A DNA stretch of 64,000 nt, taken from NCBI GenBank assembly GCA_000406005.1, contig ASZN01000007.1, positions 1 to 64,000 of the forward strand, in the 5' to 3' direction. Source of the DNA: Candidatus Poribacteria bacterium WGA-3G. GTDB taxonomy: Bacteria; Poribacteria; WGA-4E; WGA-3G. Under the pieces are notes generated by a model. That model was not told the origin of the DNA. It saw nothing but the letters and a program-made list of their open reading frames with translations, and searched no databases. Positions 35,008 to 43,808 of this stretch are shown here, piece after piece. The translations under genes were made by a program, and so were the position numbers. Within the stretch, counting starts at the first letter, position 1. Each line of letters begins with the position of its first letter.

Positions 35008-36444
35008 TTAATACGCCCGAGCAAAGACTGCAATCTCTTCGGCAGGTTTCCCGCAGACGATACATTCACCATCCCCATCGGGTTGTTCCATCGGGATACA
35101 TCGGATCGTTGCTTGTGTCTCTTCGCTGACCTTACCTTCACATGCTGCCTCGCCGCACCAGCGTGCGCGCGCGAAGCCGTCCTCGATGACTTCTTTGAAG
35201 GCATCGTAGGTATCCGGTTCAAAGGTATTCGCATCACGGAATGCTGTTGCCCGTTTTAACATATCCGCTTGAATCGTCTCAAGCATCTGCGTCACCGTCT
35301 CCGCAACGTTATCCATCGGAACAAACGTTTTACCTTCCTTACCCGGTATATCGCGTCGTGCAAGAACGACCTGCTGGTTACTCAGATCACGGGGACCGAT
35401 CTCAATGCGCAATGGAACGCCTTTGAGTTCCCATTCGTTAAACCGCCATCCGGGCGAATAGTCGAACCTATCGTCAACGTGGTAGCGGACACCGCTTAAG
35501 GTCTCACAGATACCGTCAACGGCTTGCATGACCGCCTGTTTATCAGCGTCCCTGTTTTTCGGGACAATTGGCACAATAACGAGCTGCGTCGGTGCAAGTC
35601 TCGGCGGTAGTACCAACCCTTGGTCGTCGCCGTGGGTCATGATAATCGCGCCGATCATTCGGGTGCTGACTCCCCAACTCGTTGTCCAGCAGTGCTGCTG
35701 TTTCTGATTTGCATCGAGATACTGAATCTCAAAGGCTTTGGCGAAATTCTGTCCGAGGTCGTGTGATGTGCCGGCTTGGAGCGCACGCTTATCACCCATC
35801 ATCGCCTCAATCGTGTAGGAGGTCAAGGCACCGGGAAACTTTTCGCTTTCACTCTTACGTCCGGGGATAACAGGCATCGCCGCTTCATTGACAGCAAAAT
35901 CGGTGTAGATATCAAGAATACGGAGCGTCTCCTCTTCCGCTTCCTCATGTGTGGCGTGTGCCGTATGCCCTTCCTGCCAGAAGAATTCCATCGTTCTGAT
36001 GAAAAGACGCGTGCGCAGCTCCCAGCGCACAACGTTTGCCCACTGATTGATTAGCACAGGTAGGTCGCGGTAAGACTGGATCCACTGGCTATACATGTAC
36101 CCGATAATCGTTTCAGAGGTCGGACGCACCACGAGCGGCTCTTCGAGTTTTTTACCGCCACCGTGTGTGACAACAGCGAGCTCCGGTTTGAAGCCTTCAA
36201 CGTGTTCCGCTTCCTTCTCGATGAAACTCATCGGGATGAAAAGTGGAAACGCCGCGTTTTCGTGTCCTGTCGCCTTGAAACGGATATCCAGTTGCGCCTT
36301 GACATTTTCCCAGAGCGCGTAGCCGTACGGACGCACAACCATGCAACCGCGCACGGGCGCGTAATCTGCCATCTCTGCTTGACGGATGACTTGTGTATAC
36401 CATTTTGCGTAGTCTTCACTACGAGGAACTATTTTATCAAACAT
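35008..36444 (-). CDS. proS: Prolyl-tRNA synthetase, archaeal/eukaryotic type
   Basis: A 478-residue class II ProRS that charges tRNA-Pro. Its length and sequence fit the short type (ProS type 3) without the editing insertion of the E. coli type. Class II motifs are seen: motif 2 around NQWANVVRWELRTR with TSETIIGYMY, and motif 3 in GVSTRMIGAIIMTHGDDQGL. The C-terminus has the zinc-type Cys pattern (RWCGEAACEG, CIVCGKPAEE) and ends AFARAY-like (VFARAY), typical of this type. A tRNA-Pro gene lies about 11 kb away at 47476. Confidence 0.95.
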   Translation of the reverse strand: MFDKIVPRSEDYAKWYTQVIRQAEMADYAPVRGCMVVRPYGYALWENVKAQLDIRFKATGHENAAFPLFIPMSFIEKEAEHVEGFKPELAVVTHGGGKKLEEPLVVRPTSETIIGYMYSQWIQSYRDLPVLINQWANVVRWELRTRLFIRTMEFFWQEGHTAHATHEEAEEETLRILDIYTDFAVNEAAMPVIPGRKSESEKFPGALTSYTIEAMMGDKRALQAGTSHDLGQNFAKAFEIQYLDANQKQQHCWTTSWGVSTRMIGAIIMTHGDDQGLVLPPRLAPTQLVIVPIVPKNRDADKQAVMQAVDGICETLSGVRYHVDDRFDYSPGWRFNEWELKGVPLRIEIGPRDLSNQQVVLARRDIPGKEGKTFVPMDNVAETVTQMLETIQADMLKRATAFRDANTFEPDTYDAFKEVIEDGFARARWCGEAACEGKVSEETQATIRCIPMEQPDGDGECIVCGKPAEEIAVFARAY

Positions 36445-36554
36445 GTTTTTAATTATGGGCCCCTGTGCATTGCGCCACTACGTTTCGCAATGGTTTTCGG
36501 TTAATTTTAATACAACTTACGCAAACCCTTTGCAGGATTTTTGCAATGTAATAC

Positions 36555-36625
36555 AAGGAATGGATTTAGTCTATTCCCAGACTAAATCCGGTGTTTCTTC
36601 AGGGTTTGGAACCCCGCCTATCACT
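36555..36625. repeat. Hairpin repeat between pgk and proS
   Basis: GGATTTAGTCT/AGACTAAATCC (36561-36588) forms an 11-bp stem. It is followed by a TTTCTTCAGGGTTTGGAACC stretch that matches 45302-45325 near rpmF. Neither strand has a clear T run, so I treat it as a dispersed repeat rather than a terminator. Confidence 0.6.
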
Positions 36626-36633
36626 TAGAACAC

Positions 36634-37833
36634 TCACTCACTTCCTGAATCCGTTAAAGCAACAATACCGGGGAGTGCCTTTCCTTCCAAAAACTCTAAT
36701 GAGGCACCGCCACCCGTCGAGATGTGTGTCATCCGATCCGCGACACCGGCTTGCTGTATTGCCGCGACGCAATCACCACCACCGATGATACTCACTGCCT
36801 CCGAATCCGCTATCTGTTTCGCCACTGCAATCGTGCCTTGTGCAAACTTCTCAAATTCATAGACACCCAAGGGACCATTCCATACCACTGTCCCCGCAAG
36901 TGCGATCTGTTCACCAAATGCCGATACGGTTTCAGGTCCGATGTCAAATCCCTGCCACCCGTCGGGAATCTCTCTCTCGTTGATGGCCTGAGATTCAGTT
37001 TCCGGGTCAAACGCTCGCCCGACAATATGATCTACCGGTAGCACAACTGTGTCTAAGAAACCCGACTTGTCAATGAGTGATTTCGCCACACCAAGTTTCT
37101 CTGTTTCGACAAGCGAATTGCCGATATTATATCCCATCGCTGATAGGAACGTATACGCCATGCCGCCACCGATGAGGAGCTTATCCACCTCTTCAAGAAG
37201 CGTCTCAATCAGCGTAATTTTGTCCGATACTTTCGCGCCACCGAGAATCGCGATGTATGGACGCTGTGGGGTTCTGAGCGTCGTACTGAGATAATAAATT
37301 TCACGTGCCATCAGGAATCCCGCGGCACACGGGTTCAAATAGTGCGTCACACCTTCAGTTGAGGCGTGTGCACGGTGCGCTGTACCGAAGGCATCGTTAA
37401 CGTAGACTTCAGCGAGCGAAGCGAGTTGCTGCGCAAACGCAGCATCGTTTTCGGTCTCTTCAGCGTAAAAACGGACATTCTCAAGGAGTAGCACATCGCC
37501 GTTGTCTAATTCCGCAACAGCACTTTTTACCGATTCGCCGATACAATCCCTGACGTGTGCGACGCGCCTGCCGAGTTTTTGGCTCAAAGCTATAGCAATC
37601 GGCTCCGTTGAGAGTGTCTCCCGATCAGATGCCGAACCGACTTCCGGTCTGCCTAAATGTGTCACCAAGATGATTTTAGCATCCGCGTTGATGAGCGACA
37701 GGAGTGTCGGCAATGCAGCGGTGATACGCGTCTCATCTGTAATCTTACCGTCCTGCATCGGCACATTGAAGTCTACCCGCACGAGCACGCGTTTTCCGGT
37801 AACGTCTATGTCCTTTAATTCAAGTTTCTCCAC
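36634..37833 (-). CDS. pgk: Phosphoglycerate kinase
   Basis: A 399-residue PGK, making ATP from 1,3-bisphosphoglycerate in glycolysis. The N-terminal substrate site shows RVDFNVPMQDGKI, then ILVTHLGRP and LLENVRFYAEE. The hinge and nucleotide part shows AILGGAKVSDKI, LLIGGGMAYTF, VVWNGPLGVYEFEKFAQGT, and STGGGASLEFLEG at the end. It begins 27 bp after sucC, so it is probably in one transcript with it. Length is standard. Confidence 0.97.
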   Translation of the reverse strand: MEKLELKDIDVTGKRVLVRVDFNVPMQDGKITDETRITAALPTLLSLINADAKIILVTHLGRPEVGSASDRETLSTEPIAIALSQKLGRRVAHVRDCIGESVKSAVAELDNGDVLLLENVRFYAEETENDAAFAQQLASLAEVYVNDAFGTAHRAHASTEGVTHYLNPCAAGFLMAREIYYLSTTLRTPQRPYIAILGGAKVSDKITLIETLLEEVDKLLIGGGMAYTFLSAMGYNIGNSLVETEKLGVAKSLIDKSGFLDTVVLPVDHIVGRAFDPETESQAINEREIPDGWQGFDIGPETVSAFGEQIALAGTVVWNGPLGVYEFEKFAQGTIAVAKQIADSEAVSIIGGGDCVAAIQQAGVADRMTHISTGGGASLEFLEGKALPGIVALTDSGSE

Positions 37834-37860
37834 GAGTCTAATTCTCCCATCGTCTCGCTA

Positions 37861-39045
37861 CTATGCAAGATTCGCCGCCGTTACCGCGAGTTGTGCAGCC
37901 TCAGAGAGTCCTTCTGCCAGTTGAACATCCAAATCCGACTCAGCAATAATCTGTTTGCCGAGTTCTACATTCGTGCCTTCCAATCGCACCACAAGCGGAA
38001 CGTTAAGGTCAACCTGTTTCGCCGCTTCAACGATACCGTTCGCAATGGTGTCGCATTTCATGATACCACCAAAGATATTAACGAGAACAGCCTTCACGTT
38101 TTCATCCCCAAGGATAAGACGGAAGGCATGCGAAACTGCTTCAACGGAGGCACCACCGCCGACATCAAGAAAATTCGCCGGTTCACCACCGTTCTGTTTA
38201 ATGATATCCATCGTTGCCATCGCCAACCCCGCACCGTTCACCATACAACCGATGTCGCCATCAAGCCGGATGTAACTCAAACCGGATTTGCTTGCCTCCA
38301 GTTCACTCGGATCTTCTTCATACGGATCACGCATCTCGGCGATGTCCGGGTGTCGCCACAGCGAGTTGTCGTCGAGGTTCACCTTAGAATCCAAAGCAAC
38401 AATGTCTAACCCGTCATCCTTTTTCACGATCGCCAACGGGTTGATCTCTACCAATGAACAGTCACAACCCGTGAATGCATTATAAAGCGACAAAATGAGT
38501 GCTGTAGCGTTCGGAAGAATCGGACGGTAAGTCGGGTCGGTAATGAGTTGATAGGCGAACTGCCGCGCTTGAAATTCGGGTAAACCAAAGGCAGGATCAA
38601 TCTCTGCCCTAATGATCTTTTCGGGAGTTTCTGCCGCGACCTCCTCAATATTCACACCACCTTCTTCACTGCCGATTAACGTGAGTTGTGACGTTTCCCG
38701 ATCAAGCAATATAGCGAGGTAGTACTCTTTCTCTATTTCTGCTGCCTCGGCGATCAGCACTTTTCGGACACGTTTTCCCTCGGGCCCCGTCTGCGGTGTC
38801 ACCAGCTGCATACCGATGAGCATTTCGGCGTGCTGTTTGGCTTCGGCAGGTGAGTTTGCGAGTTTGATGCCGCCACCTTTCCCGCGTCCACCCGCGTGGA
38901 TTTGCGCCTTCACAACGCATCTGCTAAAATCGAGTTCCTTAGCAACGGTCTCCGCTTCTTCCGGCGTTTCAGCGACTTCACCGAGGAGTGTATTGACACC
39001 ATAGGATTCTAAAATTTGTTTGGCTTGGTATTCATGGATGTTCAT
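37861..39045 (-). CDS. sucC: Succinate-CoA ligase, beta subunit
   Basis: A 394-residue SucC, the nucleotide-binding subunit of succinyl-CoA synthetase. The ATP-grasp fold is shown by NIHEYQAKQILESYGV at the N-terminus, VVKAQIHAGGRGKGGGIKLA, CSLVEINPLAIV near 205, and GCMVNGAGLAMATMD with FLDVGGGAS in the C-terminal half. Its partner sucD lies about 2.9 kb further along the strand, after pgk and proS. Confidence 0.97.
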   Translation of the reverse strand: MNIHEYQAKQILESYGVNTLLGEVAETPEEAETVAKELDFSRCVVKAQIHAGGRGKGGGIKLANSPAEAKQHAEMLIGMQLVTPQTGPEGKRVRKVLIAEAAEIEKEYYLAILLDRETSQLTLIGSEEGGVNIEEVAAETPEKIIRAEIDPAFGLPEFQARQFAYQLITDPTYRPILPNATALILSLYNAFTGCDCSLVEINPLAIVKKDDGLDIVALDSKVNLDDNSLWRHPDIAEMRDPYEEDPSELEASKSGLSYIRLDGDIGCMVNGAGLAMATMDIIKQNGGEPANFLDVGGGASVEAVSHAFRLILGDENVKAVLVNIFGGIMKCDTIANGIVEAAKQVDLNVPLVVRLEGTNVELGKQIIAESDLDVQLAEGLSEAAQLAVTAANLA

Positions 39046-39161
39046 GTTTTATTTCTGATTCTTCGGCAAGACTCCTTTGGCATTTAGGGGATGTCTGTTC
39101 CTCGTACTACGGGTTACTGCGTTAAAAATTATACCACACACAAGGCAGAATTGCAAGTATT

Positions 39162-39293
39162 TCAATCTGACGGACGTTCTTGCAGCACTGGAATCACGTA
39201 ACTCCGCTTGACAAAATCCGCAAGTTCATCTCCGCGCGCCACGACGTAGTTATCCTCCGGATAGACGGGACCGCGCGTTTCAAACCATCTCAT
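39162..39293 (-). pseudogene. N-terminal fragment of an AAA-like ATPase (43 aa)
   Basis: A 43-codon frame starting at ATG 39293 with a very good ribosome site (GGGAGG, 8 bases). It reads RWFETRGPVYPEDNYVV then ARGDELADFVKR. This matches how AAA-like ATPases of the AAA_35-like group begin, just before their Walker A segment. The Walker A part is missing; the frame continues SYVIPVLQERPSD and stops. An internal deletion has probably joined the two ends. The short product could still be made. Confidence 0.55.
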
Positions 39294-39349
39294 TTTTCCG
39301 TCCTCCCTTAAATAGTTGTAGAGATTATATCAGATTGAGGCGTAGAAGT

Positions 39350-39847
39350 CTACAAAACACAATCTTCTTTTTTTACGATAGACGTATCGTCCTCAAGACG
39401 CGCAAGCAAGGTTTGAACGGTCTCTTTCAAAACAGGATGGACAAGGTCCGGTGCGATCTCTGCTAACGGGGCCAATACGAAACGGCGGAGATGCATCTCT
39501 GGGTGCGGGATGATGAGCTTCTCCGTCTGGAGACACCTATCTCCATAGATTAATATGTCTAAGTCAATCTCTCTTGGTCCCCAGCGGATGCGGTGTTGTC
39601 TACCAATAGCGGTTTCGATGTTTTTTAGGGTGTGTAGTAAGGATAGCGGAGGGAGGTTGGTTTGAATTGCAACGACACCGTTCAGAAATTGGGCTTGTGC
39701 CTCATATCCTACAGGGTCGGTTTTATAAACGGAGGAAATCTTTTGTAAGGTGATCCCCTCCGTTTTTGATAAGGCATGGATAGCATTCTGGATATGCGCC
39801 TGTCGGTCGCCGATGTTGCTTCCGAAGCCGATGTAGACTGCGTGCAT
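39350..39847 (-). CDS. folK: 2-amino-4-hydroxy-6-hydroxymethyldihydropteridine diphosphokinase
   Basis: A 165-residue HPPK, which transfers pyrophosphate to the pterin precursor in folate synthesis. The signature is complete: YIGFGSNIGDRQAHIQNAI, VYKTDPVGYEAQAQFLNGVV, GRQHRIRWGPREIDLDILIYG, and IPHPEMHLRRFVLAPLAEI. I prefer ATG 39847 over 39859, because the upstream ATG lies inside a dispersed palindrome (GGCATAACGGAGTATGCC) that also occurs at 9591-9607. No other folate gene is adjacent. Confidence 0.93.
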   Translation of the reverse strand: MHAVYIGFGSNIGDRQAHIQNAIHALSKTEGITLQKISSVYKTDPVGYEAQAQFLNGVVAIQTNLPPLSLLHTLKNIETAIGRQHRIRWGPREIDLDILIYGDRCLQTEKLIIPHPEMHLRRFVLAPLAEIAPDLVHPVLKETVQTLLARLEDDTSIVKKEDCVL

Positions 39848-39886
39848 AGTCGTAGGCATACTCCGTTATGCCGTAACGCAAATTCG

Positions 39887-40123
39887 TTAGACATTCGTTA
39901 AAAATGCCTCAAGGTTTCTGCCAATAGTTGGAGGCGGGAGAGGTTGATTTGTTTTCTGTGTGTCTGCCAACAATTCGTCAACAATTTCACATAAGTGTTG
40001 GTATACTTCTATTTCATTATCGCCGTGGCAACATGGACCGATAATTCCCGGACAATACCCGATGAAACATTCGTCCTCGTCTGACCATTCAACGATTTTG
40101 ATATATTTCGCACTTTCAATCAT
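39887..40123 (-). CDS. HicB-like antitoxin domain protein
   Basis: A 78-residue protein with the HicB RNase-H-like fold pattern: YIKIVEWSDEDECFIGYCPG, then a GPCCHGDNEIEVYQHL helix. It ends LPPPTIGRNLEAFLTN. No HicA toxin gene is found next to it, so it is an orphan, either a free regulator or the remains of a pair. Confidence 0.75.
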   Translation of the reverse strand: MIESAKYIKIVEWSDEDECFIGYCPGIIGPCCHGDNEIEVYQHLCEIVDELLADTQKTNQPLPPPTIGRNLEAFLTNV

Positions 40124-40166
40124 TTTTATCTACCCTACCGATTAGGGAAAAATTTGCTATATCCGG

Positions 40167-41405
40167 CTAACCGGTAAATTTGCGGAGGGCGATAGAGGTG
40201 TTGTGTCCGCCGAAGCCGAACGCGTTCGTGAGTGCAACTGAAATGTTCGCATCACGGCTCTCGTTCGGAACGTAATCCAAATCGCAGACTTCGTCTGGCA
40301 TATCGTAGTTGATCGTCGGTGGTAGGAACCCTTTTTCCATCGCACATAAACAAGCGATAAGTTCCACGGCACCCGCTGCGCCGAGCAGATGACCCACCAT
40401 CGATTTCGTAGAACTGACAGGAATTTTGTACGCTTGATCACCGAACAGCGACTTAATCGCGTTCGTTTCAGCGACATCGCCGACCGGTGTAGAGGTGCCG
40501 TGGGCGTTGATATAGTCAACGGCATCCAACGATAACCCAGCGTCCCGAAGTGCGAATTCCATCGCTTTCGCTGCGCCTTCACCGTTTTCCGGTGGGCTTA
40601 CCATATCGTGAGCATCCGAAGTCATTCCGTAACCGATGACTTCCGCATAGATATGTGCACCACGTTTTTGGGCGTGCGATAGCGACTCAAAGATAAGCAC
40701 ACCGCCGCCGTCACCCATCACGAAACCGTCTCTGTCTTTCGTGAACGGACGCGAGGCGCGTTCAGGTTCGTGGTTCCGCGCCGACATCGCTCGCATCGAA
40801 CAGAACCCAGCAAAAGCTAACGGTGTAATCGCCGATTCCGTACCGCCTGTGAACATGACATCCGCATCACCACGCTGAATGATCCGAAACGAATCCCCCA
40901 TAGAATGGTTCGCACTCGCACATGCCGTGACGGACGTAGAATTGGGACCCTTGAGATTAAAATGGATCGAGATCTGCCCAGCCGCCATGTTAATAATCAT
41001 GTACGGCACAAGAAACGGGCTAACGCGTTTCACACCCTTTTCGGCAAGGGTTTTCGCGTTATCCTCAAGGACCCCGATACCACCGATGCCAGAACCGATT
41101 TGAACCCCCGCACGATAAGGATCAACTTTATCAAGATCCAGATCAGCATCCGCACGCGCCATAATTGAAGCCGCAAGCGCGTACTGAATAAAGAGCGGAA
41201 GCCTCGACGCAGCGCGACGGTCCAGGTACTGCTCCGCCTGAAAACCCTTCACTTGCCCAGCGATCTGCGTGCGGTGTTCGGAGGCATCAAAATAGGTTAA
41301 AGGTCCGATTCCGTTTTTACCGACGGCAAGCGCATCCCAATATTCTTCTTTCGTGTTGCCAATTGCATTGACAACGCCGATTCCTGTAATAACTACACGC
41401 TCCAC
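40167..41405 (-). CDS. fabF: 3-oxoacyl-ACP synthase II
   Basis: A 412-residue FabF, which elongates acyl-ACP with malonyl-ACP in fatty acid synthesis. The catalytic Cys is in SVTACASANHS near 163. The two His are in NAHGTSTPVGD near 303 and GHLLGAAGAVE near 340. The C-terminus shows NAFGFGGHNTSIAL. It is the last gene of a fab cluster read from fabH to fabF, 112 bp after acpP. Confidence 0.97.
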   Translation of the reverse strand: MERVVITGIGVVNAIGNTKEEYWDALAVGKNGIGPLTYFDASEHRTQIAGQVKGFQAEQYLDRRAASRLPLFIQYALAASIMARADADLDLDKVDPYRAGVQIGSGIGGIGVLEDNAKTLAEKGVKRVSPFLVPYMIINMAAGQISIHFNLKGPNSTSVTACASANHSMGDSFRIIQRGDADVMFTGGTESAITPLAFAGFCSMRAMSARNHEPERASRPFTKDRDGFVMGDGGGVLIFESLSHAQKRGAHIYAEVIGYGMTSDAHDMVSPPENGEGAAKAMEFALRDAGLSLDAVDYINAHGTSTPVGDVAETNAIKSLFGDQAYKIPVSSTKSMVGHLLGAAGAVELIACLCAMEKGFLPPTINYDMPDEVCDLDYVPNESRDANISVALTNAFGFGGHNTSIALRKFTG

Positions 41406-41517
41406 GAGACCGATCCTTTTTAGTTAGAGTTATAGGCGCGCCCAGCAAAACGAACCAAGCGCACTTTTGAGAGGGTTAATACCATCCGGCTACCCACCCT
41501 CAACGATATGTCTTCGA

Positions 41518-41751
41518 CTATACGTGCTCGTCAAGATAACTCAGCGCATCTTGAACCGTCTGAATCTTCTCCGCATCACTATCCGGGATTTCGATGTCGA
41601 ATTCCTCTTCAAGTGCCATGACCAATTCAACCGTATCAAGCGAGTCAGCACCCAAATCTTCCATAAAAGAAGCATCCGGTGTAACGTTATCTTCGTCAAC
41701 ACCGAGTTGTTTAGCAATAATTTCGATAAGGCGTTCTTGGTTAGTTGCCAT
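41518..41751 (-). CDS. acpP: Acyl carrier protein
   Basis: A 77-residue acidic ACP. The phosphopantetheine attachment Ser is in LGADSLDTVELVMALEEEF near residue 37. Helix I starts ERLIEIIAKQLGV. It carries growing acyl chains between the Fab enzymes encoded around it. Length and sequence are typical. It lies 234 bp after fabG and 112 bp before fabF. Confidence 0.97.
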   Translation of the reverse strand: MATNQERLIEIIAKQLGVDEDNVTPDASFMEDLGADSLDTVELVMALEEEFDIEIPDSDAEKIQTVQDALSYLDEHV

Positions 41752-41985
41752 AAGTGTTCCTCTGATCTCCTATAGATTTTTTCTCCGCAGCGTGTTGCGG
41801 GTAAAATTTGTTCTGAATATTACAGTGCCATTGATGCCTCGAATATCTTTGCAATCCGGGCTTAAATGCAGTGCCCTACATTGAGGCAAGCCGTACAAGT
41901 TATGGGCAGCGTAACAGCGCCCAATCGGCGGATCACTCGACCGCCTTTCCAACGTATGCCCCGGAAGATCCTAAGCACACGTCAA

Positions 41986-42762
41986 TTACATCACCATACC
42001 ACCGTCAACCTGAAGGACTTGACCGGTGATATAGCGTGCAGCGTCCGATGCCAAAAAACAGACAGCATCTGCCACATCTTCTGGATGTCCAAACGCTCGG
42101 AGCGGGATCAATTCAAGCAGTTGGTCCTGATTCGCTTCCGGTATCTGTGCCGTCATGTCTGTTGTGATGAACCCCGGAGCGATAGCGTTCACCGTGATAC
42201 CACGGCTACCGACCTCTTTCGCAATCGCCTTCGTCAAACCAATGATGCCAGCCTTCGCTGCAGCGTAATTCGCCTGCCCCGCGTTTCCTATCAACCCAAC
42301 AACCGACGAGATGTTGATAATCCGTCCGCCCTTCTGGCGTATCATCGGACGTAGAACAGCACGCGTACAGTACATCGTGCCGGTGAGATTCGTCTGTAAT
42401 ACAGCGTCCCAGTCCTCATCTTTGAGGCGCATGAGCAACATATCACGGGTAATTCCAGCATTGTTCACGAGAATATCAATTCCCGAAAACTGCTCAATCG
42501 TTTTTTCTATCAGGGATTCAACATCCTCTTTTCGCGAAATGTCGGCTGCCGTTGAAAAAGCCGTGTAACCTTTACGCTGTAGTGTATCGGCGATCTGCGC
42601 GACAGATTCTGCCGAGCGTGAACAGAGAACGACATTCGCACCGGCCTCGCAGAGTCTATGTGCAATTGCTGCACCAATACCGCGCGACGCACCCGTAACA
42701 ATTGCCGTCTTACCGCTCAACAGATCCCCTCTAAAAGCAACCTGTTCCGATGTCCCATCCAT
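41986..42762 (-). CDS. fabG: 3-oxoacyl-ACP reductase
   Basis: A 258-residue short-chain dehydrogenase reducing 3-oxoacyl-ACP with NADPH. It shows the cofactor motif TGASRGIGAAIAHRL, NNAGITRD, and the catalytic Ser with YAAAKAG (Tyr/Lys). The C-terminus GQVLQVDGGMVM is typical of FabG. Upstream starts exist at 42786 and 42774, inside fabD. I prefer ATG 42762, right after the fabD stop, because GGTGA lies 5 bases upstream, but this is not certain. Confidence 0.95.
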   Translation of the reverse strand: MDGTSEQVAFRGDLLSGKTAIVTGASRGIGAAIAHRLCEAGANVVLCSRSAESVAQIADTLQRKGYTAFSTAADISRKEDVESLIEKTIEQFSGIDILVNNAGITRDMLLMRLKDEDWDAVLQTNLTGTMYCTRAVLRPMIRQKGGRIINISSVVGLIGNAGQANYAAAKAGIIGLTKAIAKEVGSRGITVNAIAPGFITTDMTAQIPEANQDQLLELIPLRAFGHPEDVADAVCFLASDAARYITGQVLQVDGGMVM

Positions 42763-42763
42763 C

Positions 42764-43702
42764 TTATTCACCATCCCCATACGCATCCGTTACAACGGAC
42801 AACGTCTTAACGTCTTCAACGTTCATAGCACCACTTTCAGGAAGCGTCCGTCTCACTAAACCGGCCAATACCTTCCCCGGTCCAACCTCTACAAAATCCG
42901 TGATACCGCTCTCTGCGATAGTCTTTAACGTTTGCTCCCACTGCACAGACTGCGTTATCTGTTGAAATAGGAGCCGCCGAATATCATCCACATCTGTCGC
43001 AAACGTACCGGTTACGTTCATAGCGATATCGAGCTTCGGGGGATGCAATGTTACCGAGTCAAGCACAGCACCGAATTTCTGTTGGGCGGGTGCCATGAGC
43101 GGCGAATGAAATGCACCACTTACCGGCAAAAGCCGACACCGTCTCTCACCTATTTCGGCCTTAGCGAGCGAGACAACACGGTTGACAGCCGCGACTTCGC
43201 CAGAGATTACCAACTGCCCAGGACAATTATAATTGGCGATATTCACAATCCCGTCAGCCGTATCACAGAACTGTTGGAGCTGATCGGTTTCCATCCCGAG
43301 GATCGCTGCCATCGTGCCTTGCTGCGTTTCTCCCGCTTCCGCCATGTAACTTGCACGTGCATGTACCAAACGCAACGCATCCGAAAAGTCAAGGACCTCT
43401 GCCGCGACAAGTGCGGAGTATTCACCCAGACTATGTCCAGCAACCGCATTCGGAACAATACCGAATGTCTCTAAAACTCGTAACGTTGCGACACTACAGA
43501 CCAAGATCGCCAGTTGTGTGTTTTCGGTCTGTTTTAAGGTATCTTCGGGGCCCTCAAAACAGAGCTCGCTCAAGGCACGTCCGAGAGCTGCGTCAGCTTC
43601 CTGAAAAACGGCATCGGCAATTGGATAAGCTCGCGCCAATTCCGCGCCCATGCCGACCCGTTGTGAACCCTGTCCTGGAAAAATGAATGCCAATTGTGTC
43701 AT
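42764..43702 (-). CDS. fabD: Malonyl-CoA:ACP transacylase
   Basis: A 312-residue FabD, loading malonyl units onto ACP. It begins TQLAFIFPGQGSQRVGMG and has the active-site Ser in GHSLGEYSALVAA near 92, with the His in GAFHSPLM near 200. The frame is open upstream to 43756, but ATG 43702 matches the family start and has GGAAG just before. It is followed at once by fabG. Confidence 0.96.
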   Translation of the reverse strand: MTQLAFIFPGQGSQRVGMGAELARAYPIADAVFQEADAALGRALSELCFEGPEDTLKQTENTQLAILVCSVATLRVLETFGIVPNAVAGHSLGEYSALVAAEVLDFSDALRLVHARASYMAEAGETQQGTMAAILGMETDQLQQFCDTADGIVNIANYNCPGQLVISGEVAAVNRVVSLAKAEIGERRCRLLPVSGAFHSPLMAPAQQKFGAVLDSVTLHPPKLDIAMNVTGTFATDVDDIRRLLFQQITQSVQWEQTLKTIAESGITDFVEVGPGKVLAGLVRRTLPESGAMNVEDVKTLSVVTDAYGDGE

Positions 43703-43808
43703 TTTCTTCCGATGAATGGTTGTCGGCGGGGCCCCTTCAGTTTTTGAGACGCTCAAATGAAATAGAAAACCTCTTTGCTGATGGTTTCCGACTGCTGATT
43801 AATGACGG

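Noticed and set aside
36561..36588. Terminator between pgk and proS
   Set aside because: The stem is good but neither strand has a T run after it; the flank is a dispersed repeat.
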